Below, piece after piece: positions 22,296-34,784 of a DNA stretch of 64,000 nucleotides (the stretch's first letter is position 1; every line of letters begins with the position of its first letter). Under the pieces are notes generated by a model. That model was not told the DNA's origin. It searched no databases and was given only the letters and a program-made list of their open reading frames with translations. This stretch comes from Golubevia sp. BC0850 (Eukaryota > Basidiomycota > Exobasidiomycetes > Golubeviales > Golubeviaceae): the NCBI GenBank assembly GCA_012976225.1, contig JAAVVG010000037.1:1-64000 (forward strand), written 5' to 3'. A program made the translations under genes and the position numbers.

Positions 22296-23090
22296 TCACC
22301 AAGATTTTCTCATGGCATCAATAGAAGTTCTCTCCATCCCTTCTACTTCCTCTTCATTAGATCTTCCAATCAGATTAGAAGTCTCATCCTCAGAGGGTCT
22401 CCCCTCAGACGCAGCTCCTTGAGTTTGTTCCCCATCATCTTCCAATCTGATCCTTCCACCTCTCAGACCCCTATAAACCTTAACTCCACCATCAGTCAAA
22501 TTTTTAGAGACAACAACAAAGAACCCACCAGCTTTAACTAAAGGACCTAAATCAAGTTTCAATTTCAAAACATGTGGACCATCTTCTGATTCAGCGCTCA
22601 GTTTACTTTCAGTTTCACTCCCATCTTCACCTCTTTCTAAAAAGTTAAGTTCTCTTTCCTTTCTGATTTTCTCTTGATGAGATCTAAATAACGAGAGAAG
22701 AGTTAAGCTTGGAGTGATAAGTAACAAAATCATGATTGCTACTATTAAGGATAATGTAGCTTTACCATAGTTGACAGTTGAAACTAAGAGGTTCAAAGAA
22801 GCTAATTTGAAAGATTGCGGAGAATCGGGCAGTAGGAGTGGAGTGGTTGAAAATAGAGATGGAGTTGTAGGTTCTGAAGAAGTTTCGATTGAACAGATTG
22901 AAAGACTGATTCCAGAGGCTTCTGACTTGGCGTCTGAGAACTCTTCTGGATCCTTGAGGTCAGTTGATGATTTGTCTTGAGAGAGTGTATTTGGAATTGG
23001 GGTGGTAGACGTTGAAGCTTCCACGTCGACAACTTCTGCCACTTGTCCTTGAGCTTTCTCTGGCTTTGTTGGCTTGGAAAAAATTGTCAT
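22296..23090 (-). CDS. Hypothetical single-pass membrane protein
   Basis: About 264 residues from ATG 23090 (MTIFSKPTKPEKAQ). The N-terminal third is Ser/Thr/Glu-rich and probably disordered. One strong membrane segment (KATLSLIVAIMILLLITPSL) is followed by a charged helix (HQEKIRKERELNFLERGEDG). A more folded region then follows with VLKLKLDLGPLVKAGGFFVV and GGVKVYRGLRGGRIRL, and the protein ends in an acidic tail. I do not recognise the family. The last codons read TCT TGG TGA, and TG|GTGAGT would make a good splice donor, so the true C-terminus may lie in a further exon. An upstream exon is also possible. Confidence 0.6.
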   Translation of the reverse strand: MTIFSKPTKPEKAQGQVAEVVDVEASTSTTPIPNTLSQDKSSTDLKDPEEFSDAKSEASGISLSICSIETSSEPTTPSLFSTTPLLLPDSPQSFKLASLNLLVSTVNYGKATLSLIVAIMILLLITPSLTLLSLFRSHQEKIRKERELNFLERGEDGSETESKLSAESEDGPHVLKLKLDLGPLVKAGGFFVVVSKNLTDGGVKVYRGLRGGRIRLEDDGEQTQGAASEGRPSEDETSNLIGRSNEEEVEGMERTSIDAMRKSW

Positions 23091-24651
23091 TGAAGAACCC
23101 TTGATTGAGACTTGATACTTTGAAGAGATTCTAGGGAAAGAAAAGGATGGAAGTCTATTTCTTAAAAGCAAATTAATTGAAGACCGCTGCGAGGTGCTCA
23201 GTTTTTTTCGCTGCGCTTTTTCCTTTAAATCCCCCCCGTATTGAACTTGGAAAGCGGTGCAAAAAGTACGGTAGATTGGTCTTCGACGACAAAAAGTAGG
23301 AGAAGTTCGATTAGATGGCTAAGTATTCAATGGGGGAGAGAACCTATGACCATCTATCTCTGCCCGATTTCGAGATGGGACGATTGTTGGGCATTCTCTT
23401 CGTTTCCTTGAGTTGCACGGTGTTTGAACTAACCTCTCTTTCTCAGAAGGAAGACCTGATAGTTCCGAAAGCTCGTGAACAATGTTCAATAGAAAGAAAG
23501 CAGGATTTTTGGACTCGCCTGTCGTCGTGGATGCGCTCGAGTGGACGCGCTCTTGACAAACGTTTCAACTTCAAGCCAGCCTGAAGCTTCTTCTTTAACC
23601 AGATCTCACCTCTGAGCTGAGCCGACTTTCACTCCAAGCTCGCGACCACTCTTAAATATGCCCGCTCTTTCTCAACAAATATTCTCTTCCCTTTCTCATC
23701 ACATCCAACTCTTCTTCTTCTCTCTCTCTCTCTGTCTCTCTCTCTCCACTCTCGCCTCACCCTTCAACTCACTCCCCTACCTTAGAGGTCAAATTCTTCA
23801 TTCTTCTTTGATTCAAGCATCCACTTCGATTTCCCTCATCAATCCTACATTCAACTTCAACTTCGAATCATCATGGCATCAATCCCAGTCGACGTTCTGT
23901 TAGATCCGGGCGCTTCAGCATCCAGGAACTCAAAATGAAAAAAAAAAATCATGCTTGAAAGATTGAAAGACCATCTGGTGTCGCCAAAGAAGAGGTGACC
24001 GGGTGGTGAGGAGAAAAACCAGCTCGCTCTCCTTTCGTGATTCGCGGCTTGAGACGAGTTGGGTCGATTTGCGTCTGAAATCTCCTTTTCAATGTTGATC
24101 CATCGCTTGAAAGTTCTGAGTTGGGTGAAATAAATGGCTTTGTTGGCTTTCAACGATAAGTGAACGGATGTCCACGACTTTCGATTGCTTTGAAAAGACT
24201 GAGACCTGGAGATAAAGAGTGTGCATTACAAGAGACAGGTTTGAAGGAGATTATATTGAAACAGGAGAGCACAAAGGCCGAACAGAGGGGTGGAGAAATC
24301 CGACAAAAGAAAGAGCAAGTTGGGAAATGGAAAAGGAGGAAAGTTACACTGAAGATCCTGAATGCAAGTTTTGTTAAGCAGGAGCTAAACTTGAGGAATA
24401 GCTTGCTCTGGGAAGTTTGCGAGCCCAAGGTAGGCTGGAATGATCTAAGTCTTCAGGTTTGAGGAGTAATGAGATAAGTTCGATAGAGGAAAATTTTGAG
24501 GAAGGTAGTGCAAAGATGCTGTGGAGTGCTGAAGGAGTAGACTGAGGGGAAGAGAAGAATTGTTTCTAGTCAAAGAAGGATCGATGAAGCGGGACCAACA
24601 AGACAAGATTCACTGAGAGTAGAACTCACCTCGATGTCCTTTTCTGACCTA
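23091..24651. other. 1.56-kb gene-poor stretch
   Basis: No gene can be supported. Short plus-strand frames occur at 23658-23903 and a 21-codon frame at 23874 (MASIPVDVLLDPGASASRN). A donor-like GTGAGT on the minus strand near 24630 follows the RIB1 stop and may mark a 3'UTR intron. An A-run lies at 23938-23949. It may hold UTRs or a short non-coding RNA. Confidence 0.5.
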
Positions 24652-27378
24652 TCAATGTTCTCCCTGAGTGACTATACTAGTACTAGATTCCATCCTCTCA
24701 ATCCCCTGAGGTTTCTTCCCACTACCAAACCCTTTATTCTCTTCCAAAACCGTATCATTAGAATTCAATCCATTCAACAAGATTTTCTTCTCTTCACCAT
24801 CAAGAAGTCGACTTTTCTCCAATTGCTTGACTCTTTCCTCAGGAGGTAAATCTAAAAGATGACCCATTTTCTCAACTTTGGTTCTCAAATATTTTTCAAG
24901 ATCGTTTCCTTTTGTAACACCAGCTCCAGTCATAGTAGCTCCACTTCTTCTCAAAATATGAGCTACGTAAGAATCTTGAGAAACTGAAGAGGAATCCGAT
25001 TCTTCACCTTCATCTTCTTCATCGTCTTCTTGATCTGAAAATGAATGAGAAGAATGTCTTGTAGATGTTAGATGATTTTCTTCAGAACTACTTTGACCTC
25101 CTCCACCTTGAGAAGAAGTTTCTAAGTTTTGATTTCGGAGAGAAACTTGATCTTTAGAATCTAAATCGAGATCAGAAGGTTCGAATCTATGATGACTGCC
25201 AGCGAAATCGTTTCCATGGTGATCTTGAGAAATGATTGAAGCTTCTAAATCTTGATCTAAAAGAAGTTGATCTTTTCTTGAAGGTTTTGATCTTAGCTTC
25301 CTTGAAGTTGAAGCAGAAGATTTCTTTCCCTTCCCAACGACTTTCTCTTTCTTGGTCTTCTTCTTTCTACTTTTCAAACCCTCGGTCCCACATCTCCAAG
25401 CTCTAGGAACCATTCCAACTCTTTCCTTAACTTTAACACCTTCAGCTTCTAAAGCTTCCATCTTTTCGGGGTTGTTGGTCATTAGCCTACAATCTTCGAC
25501 ACCTAAATCTCTCAAGATAGCAGCAGCGACGTCGTATTTCCTAGCATCTGGTAAATGACCTAGAAGAATGTTGGCAGCCACAGTATCGTGACCCATGTCT
25601 TGCAGGTTATAAGCCATCAATTTAGATAACAGTCCAATTCCTCTACCTTCTTGTCTTAAATAAACGATGACTCCTCTGGCTGGTTTCCTAGAAGCAGATT
25701 GGGTAGAATCTAATCTTGAATGTGAATGTTTTGAAGAATGTGAATGATGATGAGGTAGACCTGATTCACATATTAATCTGATAGCTTCATCTAGTTGTTC
25801 ACCACAATCACATCTTTGAGATCCGATGGTTTCACCAGTATAGCATTCTGAATGAATTCTGACTAAAGGAGAAGTCTCAATCTCGAAGCTTGTTGAAGAT
25901 AAATGAGTGGTGTTGAAATCGTTTTCGTCTTCAGACAGAGGATGAGCTTCAACTTTCTTTCCTTTAGCCTTTTGAGATGTAGAAGCTTTTTGAAAAGTAG
26001 GACCTAATCTACCGACATAAGCACCTCTTACTATCCTTTCCATTTCTGTCTCCTCATTTCCCCAAACTTCATCTAAAGTCCTGCTTCTTAGGGCAGGAAG
26101 ATCTCCCAAAAGATTCTCTCCCCATTCCTCTGTGTCCTGAGCCTCATCTACCACTAAAGCTAAGTGTTCCTTGTTGTCATGATTGTTCTTGTAAAGGTGG
26201 AGGAAGACTTCTCCATGTGGAGTTGGAACTCTAGTTCTAGCATAACATCTGATTGAGAGAGGTGGGGGTCGAATTAAAGGATTTATTTGGTGAAGTTGAG
26301 GTTGAGGAGGCTGAGGTGTAGAGGTAGAGGTAGTTGGGAATGGGATTGCTGAGGTGCTGGAGAAGGAGATTTCTTCTAGATGCTGATCTATCACTTCTCT
26401 ATCGTCCTTCTTGATGGCAGAAGGGGCTGGAACCTCTTGAACATCTTCTACAGCTCTTACATTCCGAGTCCTTTCCAATTGTTCCGCCTGAGCTTCCTGC
26501 TGTTTGAGAACAGTAGCTCCTTTCTCCTTTGCCAATCCCATCTGTTCCTTCATCTCCTTTTCCAACCTCAACCTGACGCTTCTGGGAGCTTGCCTACTAG
26601 AGTAATATGCTCTCTCCTCATCTGTAACTTCTAGAATGTCATCCTTAAAGATAGTCCCCGACTGCGATTGTTCATTAGTGATTGGTTGAGTTGAAGTTGA
26701 AACAGGAGAAGGAGCTGACTGATTGAGTGGACTCGAAATCTGATTTAAAGAATGATCGTCATCTAGATCGCAGTTTGCATAAGAACCAGCTCTAAGTCTT
26801 GGATGATTGATTGAAGGAGAAGTTGAAGGAGAAGTTGAATCTGAAATTGCTGATTGGGATGACAGCAGAGCTTGAGATGATGACTCTGCTGCTTGATTCT
26901 CCTTTCTGCTCTTTTCCAACTTCATCTTCAATTCCAATCTCCTCTTTCTTTCACTTGCAGGCATTTGTTCACTGACTGCTTTATGATTTGGATTAGGTTT
27001 ACCATCTGCACCGAAAGCATGATGGAAATGATGCCTTGTTACGTGAGGACCTGAGGAGAGAGATGCTGCTAGAATGATTGGATCAATTGGTGGTCTTCTA
27101 AGAGCTGCTAGAGTTGCTAATGGTTTCTTTTTATTCTTTGGATTGTAAGTAGAAGACGAATGGGATGCATTGGAATTTGATCTTGACTGTCGATTGAGTG
27201 AAGGATGAGCTAAAGATGGTGAACTGGAATTGCTGGCATTCCGTAGTTGAGTTGAAGTTGGTGCTGAGGTTGATGTTAGTAGATCTAAGATGTCTAAATC
27301 TCCTCGATTCACAGAAGAATGAGTAGCCATCATTGGATTTGGGTTTGGGTGTTGAGTGGGAGAGAAAGGAAGAGACAT
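24652..27378 (-). CDS. RIB1: GTP cyclohydrolase II (riboflavin biosynthesis)
   Basis: A single 908-codon exon. The core at residues ~375-665 starts [20 protein letters not shown]. It carries the zinc-binding [18 protein letters not shown] and the substrate-site block [20 protein letters not shown] followed by [20 protein letters not shown], and ends near MVPRAW. These are diagnostic of GTP cyclohydrolase II, which converts GTP to diamino-ribosylamino-pyrimidinone phosphate, the first step to riboflavin. The core is flanked by unusually long disordered arms: ~370 N-terminal residues rich in Ser/Asn/Gln and ~240 C-terminal residues with Lys-rich ([15 protein letters not shown]) and acidic stretches. 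The core also has a His/Ser insert ([13 protein letters not shown]) after the Zn site. Other riboflavin genes are not nearby. Confidence 0.93.
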   Translation of the reverse strand: MSLPFSPTQHPNPNPMMATHSSVNRGDLDILDLLTSTSAPTSTQLRNASNSSSPSLAHPSLNRQSRSNSNASHSSSTYNPKNKKKPLATLAALRRPPIDPIILAASLSSGPHVTRHHFHHAFGADGKPNPNHKAVSEQMPASERKRRLELKMKLEKSRKENQAAESSSQALLSSQSAISDSTSPSTSPSINHPRLRAGSYANCDLDDDHSLNQISSPLNQSAPSPVSTSTQPITNEQSQSGTIFKDDILEVTDEERAYYSSRQAPRSVRLRLEKEMKEQMGLAKEKGATVLKQQEAQAEQLERTRNVRAVEDVQEVPAPSAIKKDDREVIDQHLEEISFSSTSAIPFPTTSTSTPQPPQPQLHQINPLIRPPPLSIRCYARTRVPTPHGEVFLHLYKNNHDNKEHLALVVDEAQDTEEWGENLLGDLPALRSRTLDEVWGNEETEMERIVRGAYVGRLGPTFQKASTSQKAKGKKVEAHPLSEDENDFNTTHLSSTSFEIETSPLVRIHSECYTGETIGSQRCDCGEQLDEAIRLICESGLPHHHSHSSKHSHSRLDSTQSASRKPARGVIVYLRQEGRGIGLLSKLMAYNLQDMGHDTVAANILLGHLPDARKYDVAAAILRDLGVEDCRLMTNNPEKMEALEAEGVKVKERVGMVPRAWRCGTEGLKSRKKKTKKEKVVGKGKKSSASTSRKLRSKPSRKDQLLLDQDLEASIISQDHHGNDFAGSHHRFEPSDLDLDSKDQVSLRNQNLETSSQGGGGQSSSEENHLTSTRHSSHSFSDQEDDEEDEGEESDSSSVSQDSYVAHILRRSGATMTGAGVTKGNDLEKYLRTKVEKMGHLLDLPPEERVKQLEKSRLLDGEEKKILLNGLNSNDTVLEENKGFGSGKKPQGIERMESSTSIVTQGEH

Positions 27379-27561
27379 TCCTTCCAGCCGGACGTATCAT
27401 TTCTTTGCCCGTGAGAACCGACTACCGAGGAGAGGAGCCTCTTACCTCGCACATCGTCTATCCGTCTCAGAATTCAGATTGACATTGTGAGAAATTAATT
27501 ACAAAAACAAAACATAGAAAGAAAGAGAGAAACCCTCTCAACCTCAACCCTCCCCCATTCT

Positions 27562-30500
27562 CTAACCAAAAGTTTGACTGGTTCTTCCCGCTCTCTTGAC
27601 CTTGGACAATCTCCACTCGTCTTGATTCTTTGCGAATCGATCGAAAAGAGGTTGAACTTTCTCCTGTCTTTTTCTCTTTGAGATTTGAGCTGGATCCGAA
27701 GTTCTGAAGAATCTGGGAGCTACTTCCACCAACCATTTGGGTTCAATGGCGGTACATTCTCTCATGTATTCCCTAGTCGTTAGAACTACTTCGTGATATA
27801 CTAGGTATTCAGGTGCTCGATTGAAGAGAGATGAAGATGGATGAATGTAGACCACTCCTCCTCCTTCGGCTAGACATTTGTAACCTTCTTGAGGATCTTT
27901 CTTGGCGGCGTTACGGAAGAATCTGAGAGGAGAGAGGGTCAGGGTCGAGTGGTTCGGTCAGTGATGAATAGATTAGAAGAATTTTTCTCCTTGAGCTAGG
28001 CTTCTAGGAAGGTGACTTACCCGGAACAGATAGCACGACGAACTCGATTGTAGTTCTTCCCGCAAGAGATGATGTCTTGGTTGTATCTGTAGGAGGGAAA
28101 CGAAAAGTCGAGTCAGTGCACTTAAAACACATTGAAACTCAATTAGAGTGTTAGGAAGATCGGAGTTCTTTTGAGACTCACCTGTCCATGATTCCGAGCA
28201 ACTGCTTCCTAACATCTTGAGCGCGACGCATCGATCGACCTTGGACGTAATTATCCATACACCAAGGAAGAGAAAACTTCGAAGCAGCCCAACCATTGTA
28301 GACTGTGAGCAAAGTCAGATGATCTCCTTCTGGTTGGAAGACTGTGAGAGAGAAAGAAATGGACAGAGATGAGTCAGTATCGGTTGCCTCCAAGGTTTCC
28401 AACCTCGAATCTTCTTCACTCACATTTCGCTTTCTTAGCATCAGCTTGAGCTTGCTTTTCCTTAGGTCTGTAGAAGACGTTCTGAACACTCAACATAGCT
28501 ACGATACTCAAGATTTCTTCAGAACATCCTAACTCGACGCTTCCAATCAGCATCTTAGCCAAAGGAGGATCCATTGGGAAATCCGCCATTTTCCTTCCTA
28601 ATCTAGTCAGTAAACCTTCGTCATCCAGAGCTGAAAGAGCATACAAAGCTTCCAAAGCGGTTAAAAGAGTTTGAGCAGGAGGAGGATCCATGAAGTCGAA
28701 ATTTAGTAGATCATTAATTCCCATAGCCTTCAGAGATAGAATGGTAGAAGCCAGATTTTGACGTTGAATATCTGGAATTGGATTTGGTAACATCTCATTC
28801 CTATAAGCAGCTTCAGTGTAAAGTCTGTAACACTTTCCAGGTCCAGTTCTTCCTGCTCTACCTGATCTTTGTCTAGCTTGAGCTTGAGAAATAGGAGTTA
28901 CGACTAGAGAATCCATTCCTAATCTTGGATCGTAGGCATTTTGTTTGACGAAACCTGGATCTATCACATAGTAAACTCCATCGATTGTGATTGAAGTTTC
29001 TGCGATGTTGGTCGCAAGAACTACTTTTCTAGTTCCCGCTGGAGCTGGATCGAAAATCTTGGTTTGCATCTCTGATGGAAGAGCAGAATAAACTGGAAGA
29101 ATTAGGAGTTCCGGTACTGAAGGTCCTAAAGCTTTCATCCGCTCAAAGAGAATCTCACAGGACGTGTCGATCTCTTCTTGACCTGTTAAGAAAACTAGAA
29201 TATCTCCAGGTGGCTCAGCTAAATGAATCTGCATAACCGTAATGAGAGAAGCGTCTAGGTAATCTGGTTCCGGTTCCTTGGTGTAGAGAACTTCGACAGG
29301 ATAGGTCCTTCCTGGAATTGTGAAGATCGGACATCCAAAGAAGTACTTTGAGAACTTCTCAGCGTCCAGAGTAGCGGAAGTAACGATTAACTTCAGCTCC
29401 GGTCTACGTTTGAGAGATTTCTTGAGAAGTCCAAAGAGAACATCTGTTGCGATGGTACGTTCGTGAGCTTCATCCAGCATGATCACAGAGTATTGAGTTA
29501 CGTCTGGATCTACTAGACATTCTCTCTGGAGCATACCATCTGTCATGTACTTGATCCTAGTCTCAGGAGAGGTGCAATCCTCAAAACGAATCGTGTAACC
29601 GACTTCCGATCCGACTCGACATCCGACTTCTTCAGCGACACGTTTGGCGACCGAGACGGCAGCGACACGACGAGGTTGGGTGCAGCCGATCTTTCCATGA
29701 TCTGCGAATCCTTCCTCTGCTAGATATTGAGTCATTTGCGTCGTCTTTCCGGATCCAGTATCTCCTACCACGACTAGGACTTGATTCTGTGAGTGAGACG
29801 AAGAAGAGTCAAGATGTCAGAGGTCAGATCCTGAGACTCGCAACAAAAAGGAATGGGATCCCACACTCACCTCTCTGACAGCCTTGACTAGCTGTTCTCT
29901 CAATTTGAAGATGGGAAGACTAGCTCTCTGTTCTTGCATACTCAGGTTGGTGACTTTACCGAAAGTAGTAGCTTTGTTGAAAGTTTGCTGTTTCCATTCC
30001 GGCTGGTCTTGAGCTTTCTGACCTAAGATCGTTCCTCTCATATCTTGAGCGAATTGTCTATCACCAGATTGAGCCATTGGATCTTGCCAACCACTGGACA
30101 TGTCTCTTGTCTCCGCATCAGCTTCATCGTTGATTTCCTGTTGTTTTAATTCTCTTCTTTCTTTAGCTAGAGAAGCACCTGCCAAAGCTGCTCTGTTCAA
30201 AGTTCCGTCTGGAGCCTTAACAATCTTGACTGGAGACAGATCTAAAGAAGCAGAGGTCTGACCAGCTAAGAAAGGAGCTTCCTTCTCGTTGACTTCAATA
30301 TCTAATTCATCATCTAAACCTCCTCCTCTTGAAGCTGGGGTTGTCAATTCTTCATCGTGTAATTCTGGATGGTCGGAAGCCTTCTCGATCCCACTTGCGA
30401 TCAGTTGCTTCAGCTCCCATCTTTCTGGACTTGTCAGGCGCTTGGCACTGTTGGTGCCAGGAGCATCGTCCTCCCATCCCTTCTTTCCTAGAGGACCTGA

Positions 30501-31747
30501 GTTGGCTCCCGTGAGAGCTTTGGCGTTCAACCTCTCTCGATCAGCGGCTACCTCAGCTTCCGACTTGATTCGAAGATGAGGAGTTAGATCCTTCCCAGTT
30601 GCTTGATCTACATCTTTCATCGAGAGTCCTAGACGAGTTCCAGCCATCGAGAGAACCTTGACCTTGACTTGCTGCCCTCTTGTGAGGAGATCTGAAGGAT
30701 GATTGATACGAGAGTTGGCTGCGATAGATCCAATATGAACCATACCTAAAAGAAACATGGGAGCGGGGTGAAAGGGAATCTATCAGCATACTGCGCTGTC
30801 TTGAGAACCTCTTCCTCCTCATCTCCAACTTCTAGTCCCGCTCTGTTCTCTGAAGACTCACCTTCGAATTTGCCCTTCAAGCCTTCCAAAGATACGAAAG
30901 CACCAAAATCCTTCATTCCCGAGACCTTTCCTTCATAGATCTTGTACATAACAGGTTTCTCATCTGGAGGATTCCTACCACCAAAGGAGGAGGGTCTAGT
31001 GTCTCTACCTCTGTTCTCCCTCTCATCATTCTCTCTACTATGTCTGTTTACCTCTCTCCTTGGAGGAGATCTTGAATCCCTTTTACTACTTTGATGAGGA
31101 GGAGTGTCATCTCTCCTACTACGTTTTGGAGATCTATCACCTCTGTGTTTTGAAGCTATATTTTCAAACTCAGACATAAAGTCATCTATCCCATTCTTTT
31201 CCTTTCCTTTTCCTTTCCCACTTCCATTTGTTGCATCATCTAAATCTGAAACGTCTTTATCAGGAATGCTCAAACCAGGGAACATTCTCTTCCTCCTTTC
31301 TAACTCTTCATCTTCTTCTGATTGTTTACCCTTCCCTTTGCCATTCTGATCAACATTAGCTTGTGAAGTTGATTTGGATTTGTTCTTTGACTTGTGTTTA
31401 GGATGCATGCTGAGAATCAGACGATCCATATTCTCAATGAATGAATCTGGGAACTCAGCTCCAACCTCATTTAACTTGCTCTTGAATTCAGCCAACGTCT
31501 TGGATTGTTCGTGAAGTGAGATAACAAATTCGGATAAAGTTCTATCATTGATTCCAGTGTGATTCAAAATTTCATTGGCTGAGGAGGAAAGAGAGAGAGA
31601 GAGAGAGAGAGGAGTGAGATTGGAGATGAAGGGATCTCTTTTTTCTCTATGCTGTTCTCCTTCGAAAAATTCTTGGAGAAACCGATGCTTACTAATCTTT
31701 GAAACCAAAGACAGAAATTCAAGCTTGTAAAGCTCGTCTCCTTGCAT
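27562..31747 (-). CDS. PRP22: DEAH-box splicing helicase Prp22/DHX8
   Basis: Seven exons (31747-31693, 31578-30862, 30745-29871, 29786-28424, 28341-28182, 28086-28021, 27922-27562) give about 1198 residues, the usual length. The N-terminus ([20 protein letters not shown]) and an RS-like linker precede an S1 RNA-binding domain ([20 protein letters not shown] ... GMVHIGSIA). The helicase core shows [13 protein letters not shown] (motif I), DEAH (II), SAT (III) and [19 protein letters not shown] (VI). HA2/OB-fold regions follow ([16 protein letters not shown]-type [10 protein letters not shown]), ending in [14 protein letters not shown]. The S1 domain separates Prp22/DHX8 from other DEAH helicases. 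It releases spliced mRNA from the spliceosome and proofreads exon ligation. The S1 domain itself is split by an intron. Confidence 0.95.
31590..31612. repeat. (GA)n tract in the first PRP22 intron
   Basis: About eleven GA units, reading as (CT)n on the coding strand immediately before the acceptor. Confidence 0.85.
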
Positions 31748-32123
31748 TTTGATGGAGGTGTTTGATCGGATGGATGGGAGGAGAGGCGGGCCAACTTATC
31801 GAGTCTATGTCGTCAATCGTCAACTCGACCACATGGAGCTGTTCGTCGAATCTTCTGGTTTCATGAAGGCTCGTCAGGAATCGAGATCGAACATCAATCA
31901 CTATCCTGCTTTCTTAGGGCTCCCTTGCAATGAGAAGTTCAGCTCAGTCGAGCTCCTCCAAACTAGCACAGGGTCTCGAGAACCTTCTTCATCTGACATT
32001 CTTCTCAGAAATCAAGAACAACAATTGTACAATTTCATTTCTAAAAGGACAGAGTCAATCTCAACCAGCTACAAATGAAATAGAGAGACCTCCCTCTCTC
32101 CTTCTTGAATTATTTCCTTTCCT
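31748..32123. other. Intergenic, UMP1 3' end to PRP22 start
   Basis: 376 bp between two minus-strand genes; holds the PRP22 promoter and leader. No other feature seen. Confidence 0.6.
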
Positions 32124-33040
32124 TTAGATCCTCCACTTTCTTTCCATGACTGCATGCTCATCCAACAATCCAGCATAGGCTCTGCTTCCCTGACTAGCAT
32201 CTGAAGGTAAGAAATCTGATGGCTCAAGAGACTCGTCGGTTCCGTTTAGAATTGAAAGATGAAGGGAAGATAGTCCTGAGTGTGAAGATCCTGGAACCGA
32301 GGAACGTGTGAATGAGGGGAAATGAGGAGACTGAAGAATGGAGAAGGAATGATATTTGGAGTGAGAAATCGGATCCAGAGTCAGATAGAGGTTGCGGTTG
32401 TGAGGAATAGTCTAAAGTTGGGATCAAGGTCAAATGAGAGGACGACTGACTCCTTCGCTTCTGGCCGACCTTCTGGATCTTCGCGGTCCTAGCTTTGATT
32501 GGCAGCTCATCATATAATTGATGATATGGGACGCTGGACGGAACGGAAGACTCTGAAAGCTTGTTACTCCATCTTACTCTTACTCTCCAACCCTCTCCTT
32601 GTGAGCATTTCCCTTCACCTCCTCGCCGAGCTTGCTTGACCTCAAAATCACTATACCACTCACCTCAGAGACAATTCTCCTCTCCATAAGAGTCCTGATC
32701 GGAGCACCGATTCCATAAACATTTCTGCTCATGTTCAACTTCAATTCATCTCTTGTCTGATCCCATCTCTCCAACCTATCCTGAACTGGGTGCTTTGCAT
32801 CGCTCGCATGTTGAGCTGCTAGAGGAACTGCAGGTCCATATCTGATAGCATCGTGAGATCCTGGATGCTGAGAATGAGAAGTCGAGGTTGATGTGATGGA
32901 AGAAGAGTTGGGTGCTGAGACCGATGTAGAAGGTGCAGATCCTGGAACTAGCTTGAGGGTTTGAGACTGCGAGGAGAGGAGAGAGTAGGAATCAATATCT
33001 GCCTGTTCTCAACACTGAATGCAAGAGAGCCACTCACCAT
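32124..33040 (-). CDS. UMP1: Proteasome maturation factor Ump1/POMP
   Basis: Three exons (33040-33038, 32966-32664, 32330-32124) give about 170 residues. The conserved core reads HPVQDRLERWDQTRDELKLN then MSRNVYGIGAPIRTLMERRI. The C-terminal part reads LSSLHLSILNGTDESLEPSD with DEHAVMERKW at the end, all matching Ump1/POMP, the chaperone that assembles 20S proteasome half-mers and is the first substrate of the finished particle. Translation appears to start at an ATG that is cut off immediately by the intron (ATG|GTGAGT), so the first coding exon is only the start codon. No in-frame ATG is seen just upstream. A Ser/Thr-rich N-terminal stretch of ~35 residues precedes the core. Confidence 0.88.
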
Positions 33041-33975
33041 GACTGCTGCTGATAAGATGCGGTTGAGGTTGGCCTTCGATTAGCCTCGACGTCAGCACCA
33101 CGATCGATTGAACGTTCGTATCAGAATGTTCACATCTCTCCTCCTCCTACGAGAGAGGTCTTGTAAAGGAACTCTTGTTTCATTCGAGGCTTTCAGATCT
33201 AAAACAAGAAGGATTCTTGATTTCGAAACAGCGTCCAGAGAGTAGGCAGTCTGGTGGACGGCCACCCACGGGCCACAGAGGTTTCGCTGAAGCTTTTCTG
33301 AAGTGAGTAAAGTCTCTCTCTTTCCTGTGAGTCTGATTTCCCCTTACTTTCTCATTTGCTCTTCGTCACTTAAAAAGCTGATCAGATTTGGAAGCTCCTT
33401 CTCGAGATAGCGTCAGGAGCTCTCGAGGCAATATATGCAGATTCTCTGCGCCTCTTCAAGAAGAGTCCCCAAACCACTACTGACTTTGCAATGGCCGAAA
33501 TAGTAAGCACTTTCGAATTGGATCTGTTTTCCCCTCTTCCTCTGTTCTTGTAAACACTTAGCATGACTAGAGTCATTCCGTTTTCCTGCTTGCCAATCCT
33601 GCAATTCTAATGTCATCGATTAGGGTCATTGGAGTTCGACGTTCACGTTCAACGTTCAGCGGAGAAATTGAATTGGAAACACTAAAAACCTTCCTGCTTC
33701 ATAGCATGACATCTTGAATCCTCGAAAAGACGTTCTGTAACTTCTGTTTGATTGACGATACGCATTCCCCATTTGAATCCTGCACCGACTCCTTTTCTCT
33801 TGCCTCGAAAAGGAAACAATGCTTCGCTTGATCTAAACCTTCTCTACTAGCTTCTCACCGCAGGATGTAGAGAGCAGAAAATCCTGTTCCTCTATTTGAA
33901 GGTACTTAAAGCGATGCTTTTCACTTGGGATTTCTCTCTTCCACATCTCCTCCCTCCCAGCTCAACCACTTCAAG
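33041..33975. other. Divergent intergenic region
   Basis: 935 bp between UMP1 (-) and a secreted-protein gene (+). A cluster of ACGTTCA-type motifs lies near 33636-33655 (tcgacgttcacgttcaacgttc). No open frame with recognisable features, and no tRNA-like arm could be folded by eye. Confidence 0.5.
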
Positions 33976-34784
33976 ATGCAAACCTTCGCCACCTTCTTCG
34001 CGACTCTCTCTCTAGCTTTGGCATCAGTCTCTGCCTCCCCAATCATGGAACGTGCAGGCACAATTTTAGTCGCTGCCCAACCTGACTACACAAGATCCGT
34101 CAGTATCAACGTTAGATTTCCAGACACTGGCTTCAGAGAAGTTTTCTTTGGTCTAGAAGAAGGATCCGACGTTCTCGTCAGTCAGTCTTCTGACGGTACT
34201 GGTGAGTCTACTGAAAAGACTCAAAGTCTCAGACGCAGAGAGACCTCCTCTAACTTGATTCTTTCCTCTGTCCTAGATTTCACCAACAGCACCGTCACTA
34301 AGTTTGACTTCTATGAAAGCAAATCTACCTATCTAAGAACTCAATACGATGGTAATTACGGACTCTTGAGGCCACAAGGAGATACCAATAACTGCGTTCA
34401 ATCAAGTGAGTGTCAACTTCTCCTTTTCCTTTCTTTTCCTTTCTTTTCCTTTCTTTCGTGTATTGATTTATCGACTCTCTCTGATTTTTCCGGACTTCAT
34501 CAGAGAGCGGATCTGTTACTACCAAGGATCAAGTCATGGTTGTAGCCCCTTGTTCGTTGAATGAAGACGAATCCCAACTCGACCAGACCTACGAGTTCAA
34601 CAACGGGTTTTTGACGCTGATCTCAACGGCATTAACTGCCAATGCTGAGCAGCATCCAACCTTCTTCAGAGTGGGAGACTCAAGCGATCAATTTGCCTTA
34701 CACTTGATCGCTGGTAACCCTCGCCCTCCAGCTTTCGTTCCCACTGACACAGGTGATTACACCGGTCTTGTCTACCAGGGATAG
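33976..34784 (+). CDS. Small secreted protein of unknown function
   Basis: Three exons (33976-34201, 34277-34405, 34504-34784) give 211 residues. A clear signal peptide (MQTFATFFATLSLALASVSA) is followed by SPIMERAG, which includes a possible further processing site. The mature part has two Cys (NNCVQS and APCSLNEDES) that could pair, several NxS/T sites (DFTNSTVTKF) and no membrane or GPI segment. The length, signal peptide and lack of domains fit an extracellular or wall-associated protein; lineage-specific secreted protein is the best description. All three exons keep phase with GTGAGT donors. Confidence 0.8.

Noticed and set aside
23874-23936. Short frame MASIPVDVLLDPGASASRN resembling the DSG/DPGAS site of retroelement aspartic proteases
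   Set aside because: Only about ten residues match and no other retroelement part or terminal repeat is nearby; likely chance.
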